Below the pieces are notes generated by a model. It did not search any database. It was not told where the DNA came from and saw only the letters and a list, made by a program, of their open reading frames with translations. A stretch of DNA of 64,000 nucleotides from Caprella mutica. Its lineage: Eukaryota; Arthropoda; Malacostraca; Amphipoda; Caprellidae. This document shows, piece by piece, positions 31,589-42,264 of the stretch (position 1 is its first letter; every line of letters begins with the position of its first letter). The stretch lies in the NCBI GenBank assembly GCA_947561585.1, contig CANNZV010001869.1, positions 62,001 through 126,000 on the forward strand, in the 5' to 3' direction. The translations under genes were made by a program, and so were the position numbers.

Positions 31589-31795
31589 CGTCCGGTAACA
31601 AAACGTCCGGTAACAAAACGTCCGGTAACAAAACGTCCGGTAACCAAACGTCCGGTAACAAAACGTCCGGTAACAAAACGTCCGGTAACAAAACGTCCGG
31701 TAACAAAACGTCCGGTAACAAAACGTCCGGTAACAAAACGTCCGGTAACAAAACGTCCGGTAACAAAACGTCCGGTAACAAAACGTCCGGTCACC
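31589..31795. repeat. 15-bp tandem array CGTCCGGTAACAAAA, ~14 units
   Basis: The units are nearly perfect; one has ACC for ACA and the last has TCACC. It is the right-hand terminus of the foldback element. Open frames over it (TKRPV, VTGRF) are artefacts of a 15-bp period. Confidence 0.92.
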
Positions 31796-32032
31796 AATGA
31801 CATATCATAGAAGTAACGTATAATCATTATAATTTACTCAATCTTTTAAACCAAATGATGGCTGTTCGAACGATTAAAATTATAAGAGCAGCTATTTATG
31901 ATATAACATTTTCCGCAAGAATTATATTATAATATTCGAAAGCTTGAGTACAATAATATAGTTTTAATCCATATCATATATAAACTCCACAATAAGATTA
32001 ACATTTTTTCTCATGTACATATAACATACATG

Positions 32033-32210
32033 CAGTGGAACTCCTCTATGATGAATTACAACTAGTTCACTATATAGAGCTTACTACACAGAGGCATAAA
32101 ATCTGATTGCCATTCTATGGAACACTAAAAAAATATGTGCTTTAAAAAATTCAATAAACAGGTTATATTTCGCCTGACTCTAAAAATCAGGCTGGTTCAC
32201 TAGTGAGGAC
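32033..32210. mobile_element. Partial TIR element (CAGTGGAACTCCTCTA)
   Basis: The end CAGTGGAACTCCTCTATGATG matches the TIR of 38477-38901, and 'ggctggttcactagtgagg' is like that element's right end. It is decayed and lies in intron 2 close to exon 2. Confidence 0.5.
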
Positions 32211-32245
32211 TTTATTAAAATTATCTAATTTACGAAATAACTTAC

Positions 32246-32398
32246 CGAAATGAAGATGCTTTTTCGCCAGTGTCTGTCCTTTGTCAGTCTATTTAATTTA
32301 GTGGAAACTCGCGCCACATTGGATCTGTCTGAGATTCCATCAAGATTTTCTAGAATCTTCAAAGTGAGTTCATCTGACAGTGAATCCAAACTATAGTT
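32246..32398 (-). CDS. F-box protein, exon 2 encoding the F-box
   Basis: The 51 codons start NYSLDSLSDELTLKILENL and continue to ..LTKDRHWRK. This matches the F-box pattern LPxExxxxIFxxLxxxDxxxxxxVxxxxxxxxxDxxxW, the Skp1-binding helix bundle. It is bounded by CTTCCTTTTTCAG and TTTCG|GTAAGTTATT on the minus strand. Both ends are phase 0. Confidence 0.88.
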
Positions 32399-33299
32399 CT
32401 GAAAAAGGAAGGGAAAGAATAGTTCAATATTTAGTTTGTAAGGGGTATGCGTTTTAACTCTGTTGATATTTATGTTAAAACTATTTGCAGATGTCAGTTG
32501 GAGCGTACAATCATTTTTCTTTAATAGAGAGTATGCCATAAAATATTACAGTATTAAAATATTTCAAAAGTTCACCGCATCTAGAGAGTTGCGCTACGAT
32601 CTCGTTTTATATTGTTTTCATTATCAACCGTTTTATTTCTGTTTTGAAACTGAATGTCAAGTACAAGTCAATAGTGTGATTATAGTTTTATACCTAGTCA
32701 AGAATCTCCAGGTATAAAAAATATTCTAAGAGTGACATTGGTGATATGGTTTCATTTTCAGTAAAGCTGTTTTATGGTAACTTTTTATGATAAATAACGT
32801 ATATAATCTGCTGAAAAAATAATATTTAGTCTATCCAACCTGATTCAAATTCGGCAACAACCCACACCAATTCGAATGTAGAAACTCTGAGATGTAATAA
32901 AAGCGGATATACCTGAACATCATCACAGTGACTAACCTAAAGCTTTAACTATATATAAACAAGGCCATCTATAGTTGATCAGGCCGGACCATCCTGGCGT
33001 TTATAGTTAGAACAGCTGATCGCCGAAATCAAAACAAAGCACTACGCTCCCATTAATTTAGATAGGAATGAATAGAAAAACTGGTTGCATTCTCCTTTTA
33101 TTAACTAATTTTTATAGTTAAGAGTGAAATTTTGATTTACAATTTTTACAGTGTATTCTTTAGAATCTCTGCTATCGACTGAAATATTTCTTCTCGACAA
33201 ATAATTATTTTTAGAAGTAAAATTTTTTAATGCAATGCATAGTGTACCTAGAATTAGTGAGTATTGATGAAATTGGTTTAGTGGTACATCCTATAACTA

Positions 33300-33430
33300 T
33301 TGATTCCAGAAATTATAGTTTACCTACTGTTCAGGTTGTGTTTTTGTTTCAATTATTTTGGTGGAAACAGAAGGCAAAATAGAGATTTTATTGGAGAACA
33401 CTTTACTAGTTCCAGCAGTATAACCTCCCT
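33300..33430. mobile_element. Decayed CCAGTCTGCAG-family MITE
   Basis: 'ggaaacagaaggcaaaatag' and 'ggagaacactttactagttc' parallel the 3' half of copy 4 (3930-3985). The ends are eroded. Confidence 0.45.
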
Positions 33431-33442
33431 AAATATGGGAGC

Positions 33443-34053
33443 ACAGTTTAAAGGTCCTCTCCAGGCTCCGGGAATAAAATGAGTTTATAACATAATATTA
33501 TAGAACTAAGGTCTAGGATCACTATTCTGCAAGCCGCATACAATTCGGTTCAGTATGTATTTTATAATTTGTTTTTAAAATTTTTTAATATTCTGTGAGC
33601 AACAATTGAGCGAATCACTAATCTGATGTTCAAGAAGAAGATTGTACACTCTTTGTTTTGATTATAAATTTTAATTTTATAAACAAACCATTAGTTTTCG
33701 GCCTTTATTTTAGATATTAATATTTATCCTAAAGTATATAAACGTTTCTGTTATAAGTTCGTTTAATTTTATACCTTTACACTAATATTAAATGGATTTA
33801 TTAAACCTAATACCTAGTTGACAATCAAAACAAATGGTGTACATTCTTTCTCTTCAGGATGAAAATTTCTTAAATTAGTAAGTCGGAAGTAAAATAGGTT
33901 TTGTAGAGTTTTGAAAATAAAAATCTTTAAAAGCATATAAAATTAAAAATACGCAACCAAATTCGATGCGGTTTGCAGCAAAACGATAAGAAACTTTAGC
34001 CTCGTTGAATAAGGCAATAAAAATATTTGCTTGGAGGGGACCTTTAACAAGTC
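33443..34053. mobile_element. TIR element with TTAAAGGTCC(T/C)CTCCA ends
   Basis: Left 'tttaaaggtcctctccaggc' and right inverse 'gcttggaggggacctttaa' bound ~610 bp. The right half is homologous, inverted, to 52799-53000, which begins 'tttaaagatcccctccaggc'. It is non-coding. Confidence 0.55.
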
Positions 34054-36057
34054 ACAAATGGAGTGGACCCTATGCCAAATTATTTGAATTGTGTGCTTAG
34101 TTAGGTATAGCTTAGCTGTTGTAAGAATAATTAGTGATGATACTCCAAAGACATAGGTATTATTCATGATATAACTACTCTATAAGGTACGCTCGCAAAA
34201 GAGACGAAAATGAATTTCTTCTGCGCAGCCCCCCTCGTGACGTCATAGAGAATGGTATTGTGTATTAAATTTTTGTCACTCTTATTATTAAATTGCCCTT
34301 TTCCTATGGGATTGATAGTAAATTATCACCTATTTTCTAAGTAGATGAGGCTTGTTAATAAACTTATCCCATAGGGCAAAATAAGTCTCCGGGTTCTTTA
34401 ACAATTATTTGTATTTCTTAACTTGAAGAGACTTGGAGGTAATTGATTGAATTCTATTAAACTGACAAATGACTAAACGGTAAAAGTTTTTAGGAAGTAA
34501 ATTAAACACAAGGAAGTTTTAAATGGGTGTACTTATATTAAAGTTCGAATAGTACAGAGTTCTAAGACTTACGCACAAGTCTTCAAATAACACAACACAA
34601 GTTTTAAATAAACTAGCGGTTGAGTAAACTTAAGGGTTTAAAATAAACAAGGGTCTGAGTTGCCAACTCACGAAACCCGTGGATGGACAAGTCCGACCAG
34701 ACTTGGTCCGACCAACCAGTCTTCAAGAGACCATCGCGAACTATGAACACTTTAGTTAGGTGCCAATGGTATTTAAAGAGTGAACTGGAGAGTCCAACCT
34801 TCCAGTGAGTGAATAAACTTCTGTTAAGGTACTGATAGTACTTTTCAAAGATGTTTTTCTACTCACTGCAGATAGAAATAACACACAATGCATTATTCAA
34901 ATTTAACACGCTAGTGGTAATGGCTTTCTATACGATTAACATATAGATCGATCAGATTTACTAATAGTTCATTTTAGTGAAACCTGATTTACTAATAAAC
35001 ATCCAAATTTAAGCATACTATTTCAGAGTCCTGTTTAACCTATACATGATCAGAAATGTTACAAGTTCCTAACTATTAATTAAGTATTTCAATTAGAATA
35101 ATTGAAATACTTGCTTAATTCCTTTTAAATTAATTAAGTATTAGTTTCAATTCTATCTATAGAAAAAGAACTCAATATTCTAAGTTGTATAACTGATTTA
35201 CAAAGTTCATGAAGTTATATAACTTTAGTACAAATTATAATGTTATATTCTGAGTTACAAGTTATAGCTCTGGGTTACAAGTTATAAAGTTATGTTCTGA
35301 AGTTACAAGTTCAAAGCTATTCGTTTATAATTATATTCGAGCTCCTAGCGAGAATAGCATGACCATAAATTTAAATAGCATTTCCTTCTAATGAACAGTG
35401 TACAAGATTAAAAAGATTATGTCTGATTAAATGATTATCAAATTATAGAAATTGAAAGATTAAGTAAAGATACAAGTTCAGCGTATTAACAATCTTTCTA
35501 TTGTTAATACTTATAAACAAATTCATTTTGAAAGTATCAATTATCAGAGTTTCTTTTTATTTATATGGGTAATATTAAGCAATCAGAAAAAAGGTAAAAA
35601 AGATTTAATACACATGAATATTAATAAATCAACATTAAATAAATGAATTATTTTTACTTTGGTTCAAAATTAGTGTTTTCTAAAATAAATAGTCTCAGGG
35701 AATTTTTTAAGTTATTAGACATGATTTGGTACAATTATGAACATATGGGGATTAATGAAACGAAGAAATAACAGCTCTCAAATGTATTTCAACTTGACGA
35801 AATCAGTGTGCCTGACAAACTAACTAACTAACAAAGAACGCAATACCATAATAGAAAACTTCCTTGAAGAAAACTTATCAGGGGTGACTCAAGAAAATAA
35901 ATATAAGACATGAATTAAAGTTGAGTCTAATAGAATTGATAACACCGTGAATTAATATATTTTACATGTCATAAATTTTTATAGGTAGATCACATAAATA
36001 TAACTTTAGTGGTCGTTTTCCTTGAAATAGCATGGTTACCAACTTACCATACCATGC
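34054..36057. other. AT-rich interior of intron 1, no gene recognised
   Basis: There is a TGACGTCA palindrome at 34239. Around 35190-35330 are several loose repeats of 'agttacaagttata'. No open frame of note. Confidence 0.45.
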
Positions 36058-36059
36058 TA

Positions 36060-36265
36060 GGGTCACGCAGGTAAATTGCGGCCCTATTCAGAGAGTCTAA
36101 AACATTCTGAATCGAAATACAATAAATGTTGCTTAACTATCAAAAGAAGTACAGTGCATGCTATAACTTATGAAGTTATAGTTTTAAGCGAGTGTTTTGA
36201 AACTATGATATTCTGTTGTTTGAGGACGAAGTTAGTAAGTGTGCCGCAATTTACCAGCTTGACCC
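36060..36265. mobile_element. MITE with GGGTCACGCAGG TIRs and TA duplication, copy 1
   Basis: GGGTCACGCAGGTAAATTGC at the left and a diverged inverse at the right (..GCAATTTACCAGCTTGACCC) are flanked by TA. Copy 2 at 46139-46367 is better preserved. Confidence 0.75.
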
Positions 36266-36867
36266 TATATTGCCATACCAAATAGCACATGTAAATATAC
36301 GAAATGAAAATAATTGTAAGTAGATAATAAGTATTTTAGACAAAATAAGATGACATATTCGTAATTCTCGTAAAATTCTTTATGTGAATGTCATGAAAAT
36401 GGTATGTAGTAAGCTGTATTTATCTATCATTAAATATAAACAAATTAGCATACCTGTTACAAGTTATTATATCATGGGTATTATTCATGTGTTGAACAAT
36501 TGTTAACGAAACAATTTGATCATACTAGATAAGTAGTGAATAAATGTTAAGTAATTCAATATTTTCACGGTTAAAGATAAAAATTTACGGTAAAGAAATA
36601 TTCCAGTCGATAGCAGAGATTCAAAGGAATACAGAGTAAAAAAAAAATTCCACTCGTAACTATAAAAATTAGTTAATTAAAGGAGAATGTAACCAGTTTT
36701 TAAATTTATTTTTATCTAAATTAATAGGCACGTTGTGCTTTATGATTCCAGCGATCAGCTGTTAAAATCAAAGGTACGGCTTGGTTACACTATAGATGGC
36801 CTGTATATACATACACCTATATACATTATTTAAAATTAGGTATGAAGAAGTAAAGCTAATAACTTAC

Positions 36868-36885
36868 CTTGTTACTTTTAGCCAT
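36868..36885 (-). CDS. F-box protein, exon 1 (start codon and 6 codons)
   Basis: The ATG (36883-36885 on the minus strand) is followed by five codons giving MAKSNK, then the donor GTAAGTTATT at 36867. The phase matches exon 2. The preceding minus-strand sequence AGAGAACATCACA would be 5' UTR; its start is not defined. Confidence 0.65.
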
Positions 36886-37019
36886 TGTGATGTTCTCTTC
36901 CTCACAATTTAATGAAATTATTTGGTACACGCGTGGTTCTGGAAGGTGAAGCTTCTTGAGCACGGAGAGGAACTTGTTACTGCGACAAACGATGGAGAAA
37001 AGTGAAAGGAGAAGGTACG

Positions 37020-37495
37020 ACAACCCATAGTAAATAATTAGAGAAGTACGTTAAATTTCAAATTCATTGACGGTGAACTTGATCCATTCTTCAGAAACTA
37101 TGTAAACCATTGGCGTCGCACAGAGTACTCTCAAATATTAAAAGTATTAAATATTAGTTGAATATTATAAGTGAAAAGAGTGAAAAACGTGAAAAAAAAA
37201 AACAATTTTATGTTTGCAGTCTTGCAGAAGGTTATATTTTCATCGGAATTTATTTATTTTTTACTATGCGACAACAGGTAGGATATTTCGAAACAATATG
37301 TACTTTTAGGCCTACCTGCTTTGAAGTAGTGTGGATTTTACTAGGCAGTACAACTGCAGAATATTTAATATTCAATGTTGGTTCAATACAGTCTAAATAT
37401 CTAGTGACAATTGGCATATTAATGGTATGTGACGTATGAAATATTCATGCCATATGTCACCAGATATCTACTAGATTTCACTGATACATTTTATG
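37020..37495. other. DNA upstream of the F-box gene, no feature recognised
   Basis: A 93-codon plus-strand frame (37158-37439) has no recognised motif. It may be chance. Confidence 0.4.
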
Positions 37496-37498
37496 CTC

Positions 37499-37745
37499 AT
37501 TGTCTTTTGTTTCCGAGTTACATAGGGTCAGTTCCAAGTTATCGGATGGTACCACATTTTCGATCCTATAAAGAAAATAATAAATAGTTTAACATTTTAA
37601 ATGGATACTATTTATTTCTTCAATGGGTTCTTAATGTGTTAAATAAAAGTCATTATACACTTTTTTCTTATATGATCGAAACTTCGGAACCATCCGATAA
37701 CCTGGTACTTACCCTACGTAACTTAGAGACAAAGAACAGTAATGT
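37499..37745. mobile_element. Palindromic MITE, ~80-bp arms
   Basis: The left arm ('agttacatagggtcagttcc', 'aagttatcggatggt') and right arm ('accatccgataacctgg', 'tacttaccctacgtaact') are inverted copies with ~85 bp between them. No TSD was resolved. Confidence 0.7.
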
Positions 37746-38476
37746 CAGCATTTCATTTTTATCCTCACCGTTCACATCTTACAATTTTATTTTTAGTTCA
37801 AAATCTACAGTGAAGACTAAAGTTAGAATATCTAAATATACATTATATGCATTTTGAATTGTGAAAAAGAGAGTAGGGTTAGTAGGGATGTCTCGTTAGT
37901 AGGGGCACATAGCGCCATCGCCAGCCGTACTTTAACAATTCCCGCTTCATTTTCAGTCGGTTGCCGCAGTTTGTGCCTTTAATTCGAATTTACGATTCGG
38001 TTGATTGATATTTTTTGACATTGCTTTGGATTTTCCTAGATTTTTACTGGATTTTCTGGAACTTAAGATATCCCTGGCTGTGGTAGATGATATGAATAAT
38101 TCTCCCACGATATCATATCATTATTATAATAAAATCTCGTCTCAGTTATTTCTGTTTGGTTTAGAATGGACAATGGACATTGCTGTTATTTGTTATCGAT
38201 CTTTAAAAATGTTGCATTGTTTTTGGGAGTATAAATTTAATTACGTATTATGTTATGTTGATTAAACTAAGTTAGAATAAGTAAAACTACTGTTAGTCAT
38301 AATATTCAAATCGCTGCAACTAAGTTTTTAATTAATTTAATTTGTGCTATACAGATTGTAAAACTGTCCTTACTTCATGTAGCTAGACAATAGGTAATCG
38401 TGTTACAGCCTTACAGGAATGTTGAAACTACTCTTTGAAGGGTTACAAATATACAAAGCAACCAAATCCACCTATA

Positions 38477-38901
38477 CAGTTGAACTCCTCTATAGTGAAC
38501 TTCAACTAGTTCACTCTAGACTCTAAGTCTAGAGGATTTAGTTCACTGTAGAGGATATGAGAGATGAACAGAAAACTAAACTTTTCATGGCAGACTATAC
38601 AAAATATTTTCTTCCTTTTTCAAATAAAATCATTATATGTACAACGTATTTCATTTCTCTGATCTCTTAAAAGTCAGGAGACTTCACTACGCATGGCTTC
38701 ACTATAGAGGAGTTGCACTGGTAAAGAACTCCTGTTTCATGAAATATAACTAATTTACCATATAGAGATTCATAGAAATCTTACGAATATTCGTGACAGA
38801 CTAAACTAAACATGTTCACAATAGAGGTATGTTCATTATACAGGGTTCTACTATACAGGTTGGTTCACTGTACAGGAGTTCATTATAGAGGAGTTCTACT
38901 G
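38477..38901. mobile_element. TIR element, CAGT(T/A)GAACTCCTCTAT ends, TA duplication
   Basis: The left CAGTTGAACTCCTCTATAG and right inverse end CTATAGAG..CTACTG-type are flanked by TA. Sub-repeats of 'ggttcact.ta.agga' and 'cactatagaggagttgcact' occur inside. Such ends are typical of pogo/Tigger-like elements; no transposase is present. Confidence 0.7.
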
Positions 38902-38904
38902 TAT

Positions 38905-39650
38905 TACTTTTCTTCTTGGTGTTCGTAATGGAGGGTCATAAGTTTGGGGGATTTATTAAGTCCTATTTTTATCTTGAATTTAAATATAATACAGTTTACC
39001 TAACTAAATTTATATGAGTGAATCAGCTAATGTTTTGTTGGCTAAGGCTAAATAAACTAAATATAATCATTTTATTATGATTTTCAAATATAGCTATACA
39101 GAACGGTAAAGAGTTACAAGCAAAGGTAAGAAAAAAAAAATGAAAATAATAACTATGAGATCATGAAATATTGAACTATTAGAATAGATAAATAAGTACT
39201 ATATGGAAATAAGATCTATGTAGTATAATCTTGGATGGGATCTAGGACCCTGCAATAAACAAAGTAATTAATTTATTGCATTGAAAGCTATTCATATTTA
39301 TACAAATGAATATTTATGTAAGATATTTAACCTAAGGAACAGCCAGGACTGCGGTTTGACTCCAACTCAGACTACACCAAAAGAGGCTCCGACTCCACGA
39401 CTCAGAAAATTCGTTGCCTTTGCAATGTCAAAACCTTAGTAATGAAGTAGTTTTCTATATTTTAATTATAGAAAACGATTTATGTCCAGAGTTTCGTCAA
39501 GTTACCCCTCAATAACCATAGTTTTCTATGATTTTAATCATATAAAACTATCTAGTGCACCTGAGATATGAAGTTGTTTGGAATTATGAAGGAACCAATA
39601 ATTCACAACTCATGAGTAAGGCTCGGACATTGGAGCTTTTATAAGTAAAA
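38905..39650. other. AT-rich DNA, no feature recognised
   Basis: No coding or repeat structure was seen. Confidence 0.5.
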
Positions 39651-39745
39651 TGCTACTAGCGCTCATAATGCTCCATCATGCCTCAAACGCTATAAACGCT
39701 CCAAAATGCTCCAAGCGCTTCAAAATGATCCATAATACTCTAGTT
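39651..39745. repeat. Loose array of GCTCCAAA[AT]NGCT units
   Basis: About eight imperfect ~10-12-bp units ('cgctccaaaatgctccaagcgcttc') resemble the diverged right edge of the 43.4-44.5 kb satellite. The relation is uncertain. Confidence 0.4.
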
Positions 39746-39773
39746 GACTTCTATTGCGCACAAAAATGGAGTA

Positions 39774-41077
39774 GGGGAGAACCGGGAGCATTCGGACAGA
39801 GGGATAGTTCGGACAACTCGTTTAAACATGTTTATAATTGTTGGAACTACCCCTTATTGCAACTGAATGTATGCGACGTGTTAACCGTCAGCTATTTGAA
39901 AGATATAATGCGGAGATGTAGTATTTCGCCCCCGAGAGGTTATTTACTGTTTTCTTCAATAATGATGTAATTTTTCGTGATTCAATTGGATCGTGTGTGG
40001 ACTATATGAATACGAAACTAATTCTCATTCTCAAAGGTATGAATTATATCAATATTTTATGTTATGATTGATGTGTTAAAAAAATAATACAAATGAAATT
40101 AGAAAAATGGTGATGTTTTTAATTTTGAAGTGTCATTTGGGATGAATCGGACACTTCTGTTTAGGTTGGTTCGGAAGGTGTTCGAACCTTCCTATATGTG
40201 TCCAATTCAGCCCACCATTACAATTTATTGAAGTAATTAATATTAAAAAGGACATTCTGAAATTGAAGTTAATTATTTTAATTGACATAGCATTCGTTTA
40301 TAAGATTAGTTGCAACTTTTAATATAAATGTCTTTACTTTACAGTTTGGCGATCGTATTCATGCCTTTTCATTATAAAAGGAAAACTGATAGAGGCCGTA
40401 ATAAAGCAGGTATTCAAAAAACTTTTCATGAATTCCAAAAAGGTTTTTCTGTCAGAAAAGCTGCTGAAATTAGATGTGTAACAAGATCTAACCTTATGGA
40501 TTATACTTTAAACATTCGATGAAATATTTAAGAGGTAATTTACTAATTTTGATGAATTCCAAGAAAAAGGAAATAGTTATACCTAAAGTAAAAGGCAATA
40601 GTTATACAATTTCCTTTTGATTTATATATATTAAATATAAGGATAATTTCACATTTATTACTCATGGGCTATCTATACTTTGTTGGAGAAAATGTTCAAT
40701 CATTACAATAATATTTATTATGATAAAATTTCAAATACGATGAATTATTACTGTGAATAACAAGTCATTATAATTTATTCCAATTAAATTAGTAGATCCG
40801 ATCGAATTCAATCCTATCAATTAATTACTCAAATTTTCAATATTTTAACCATTTTTATGGTGTCCGAAACCTCTAGGAATGAGCATTCGGACACTTGAAT
40901 CTCTCTTACATTTTGTCTTATAACTTTCGAATGAAGGTTTAAACTGTAAAACAGTCTTAATAAAATTGAAGTAAAATGATTTTTCTACATTCAGAAATAT
41001 TTATATAGTTAAATTTTAATTAGTTTACGAATTATTCAATTTTCACCAGGAGTGTCCGAATGCTCCCGGTTCTCCCC
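39774..41077 (+). mobile_element. Pogo-like DNA transposon, internally deleted
   Basis: The TIRs GGGGAGAACCGGGAGCATTCGGACA (left, in two parts GGGGAGAACCGG and GAGCATTCGGACA) and the exact inverse at the right are flanked by TA at 39772-39773 and 41078-41079. It contains only the DNA-binding part of a transposase (40361-40522). At 1.3 kb it is too short for a complete pogo element. 'Cattcggacac' and 'gttcggaag' motifs recur inside and may be subterminal binding sites. Confidence 0.85.
40361..40522 (+). pseudogene. Pogo-type transposase N-terminal (psq-like HTH), truncated
   Basis: The 53 codons start MPFHYKRKTDRG and continue SVRKAAEIRCVTRSNL. This matches the YKRKTDRG..AA..F.VPRSTL pattern of pipsqueak/CENP-B-like HTH domains that bind the element ends. 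A TGA ends the frame. No DDE catalytic core is found before the right TIR. Just before the ATG, 'tttactttacag' could be a splice acceptor. Confidence 0.72.
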
Positions 41078-41290
41078 TAATATCAAATAACTGTATCATT
41101 CTTGCTGGGTGGACAACTGTAACTTCAAGTGTATTTAATGGTTCATAAAGCTTAAACTTGAATGATCGAACTTATTTCACATAGTTATCTGCCAGTGAAT
41201 GCTGATACTGTTCATCTAGGTAGCCTTTTCAATTCATACATTTCTTTCCCCACCCTTCATATTACCATTAATTAGTTCGTATTAACAAGG

Positions 41291-42264
41291 TGATTCAAAA
41301 AAAAGGCAACCGGGTTTTTGGATGATAATATTTTCCGAACTATAAGAGCCACTTTTTATTGCTTTATGGCGTCTTGACGATGATCTTTTTCTCTATTTAT
41401 TGATAGATTCATTTTAATTTGTGACTTCAAGCAATGGTGTGACATCAATTACAATAAAGTGGGTCAGAAATCAAATTCCGCAGAATAAAAGTTTATAAAA
41501 TGGAACAAATCTCTTAATCCAATTCTGTAATTATTTTGCTCTTCAATTCACGAATATTTCGTGTAGCTTTGGTAAATAAATTATTCTTTATGTAACCCCA
41601 AAAAGAAAGAATTACATGGGGTTAAATCACTCAGTATCTTGTCCAATTTCTTTCAATCGTTGATGAACACCTCACTGAGCGATCAAGAACAATAATGCGG
41701 CGATGGGTAGGAGCTCCCTTGGCCACTATAGTCAGTTGAATATTTCACCAAATTCCTCTCTTAGATGTGGAACAATCAGATCATTAAGCTTATCTAAATA
41801 TTTTTCTCCGTTCAGATTTCCCATCAAAAAAGTGGGTCCAATAAAAACACCGTTTCCGCACAATGCAACCCACTCTGATAACTTCTCTCTGCGCATGTTT
41901 ATTTCATAATTGAATGACGGAAGGTCATGGAGATCATAACTAATTAAGGAATAATGTGTTTTAAAACTAATCAACAGCTTAAATTTAACTTTATGTTCAT
42001 GTATTTTATTGTGATTTGAAAGGAATATTGAAAAGAGATTTGTTCTATTTTATGAACTTTTTTTCTGTGGGTTTTGATTTCTGACCAACTTTATTGTAAT
42101 TGATGTCACACCATTGTTTGATGTCACAAATTAAAATGAATCTATCAATTACTAGAAAAAATAATTATCTTCAAGATGCCATAAAGTATCAAAAAGTGGC
42201 TCGTATAGTTCGGAAAATATTATCATCCAAAAACCCGGTTGCCTTTTTTTTGAATCACCTTGTA
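41291..42264 (-). mobile_element. Mariner-like element with ~220-bp TIRs
   Basis: The left CAAGGTGATTCAAAAAAAAG and right inverse CACCTTG ends are part of ~220-bp arms ('ggttgcc', 'cggaaaatattatcatccaa', 'caatggtgtgacatcaatta' in both orientations). It encloses a decayed transposase on the minus strand. Confidence 0.78.
41530..41974 (-). pseudogene. Mariner-type transposase remnant
   Basis: The minus-strand frame from 41974 shows LCGNGVFIGPTFLMGNLNGE and YLDKLNDLIVPHL, the conserved region following the first catalytic Asp of many mariner relatives. After a stop near 41732, remnants such as DLTPCNSFFLG (third catalytic Asp region) appear in shifted frames. Multiple breaks; inactive. Confidence 0.7.

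Larger units (their letters stand above)
28932..31795. mobile_element. Foldback element in intron 2, perfect 8-bp TSD, 15-bp tandem terminus
   Basis: AATGACAT lies at 28924-28931 and 31796-31803. The left end reads GGTGCTAGGACGTTTCGTTACC. The right end is the inverse, but there the CGTCCGGTAACAAAA unit is expanded to about 14 copies. Inside this, 'gaaatgggttgc..aataatttatacca' is also present in both orientations (about 29000 and 31530-31565). Within the element lie a mariner-like TIR element (29163-30333) and a LINE fragment (30560-31275). No transposase of its own was seen. Confidence 0.85.
32963..36801. mobile_element. Long-TIR structure filling intron 1 (GGCCATCTATAG ends)
   Basis: About 245 bp from 32963 (GGCCATCTATAGTTGATC) are found inverted at about 36560-36801 (ends ..ACTATAGATGGCC). 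Shared blocks include AACAGCTGATCGC, AACTAATTTTTATAGTTA and ATCTCTGCTATCGACTG. The structure may be one large element or two smaller copies in opposite orientation. The flanks are TATA-rich on both sides, so the TSD is ambiguous. No transposase frame was seen in the 3.3-kb interior. Confidence 0.65.
27631..36885 (-). other. F-box protein gene, three coding exons (gene span)
   Basis: The coding exons are 36885-36868 (MAKSNK), 32398-32246 (F-box) and 28683-27631 (leucine-rich C-terminal part with stop TAG). The donor sites are AAG|GTAAG and TCG|GTAAG. The acceptors are TTCCTTTTTCAG and CGATTTTTACAG. All junctions are phase 0, giving 407 aa. F-box proteins are substrate receptors of SCF ubiquitin ligases. 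Intron 1 (4469 bp) contains the inverted-repeat structure 32963-36801. Intron 2 (3562 bp) contains the foldback element 28932-31795. Further small exons inside the introns cannot be ruled out. Confidence 0.8.
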
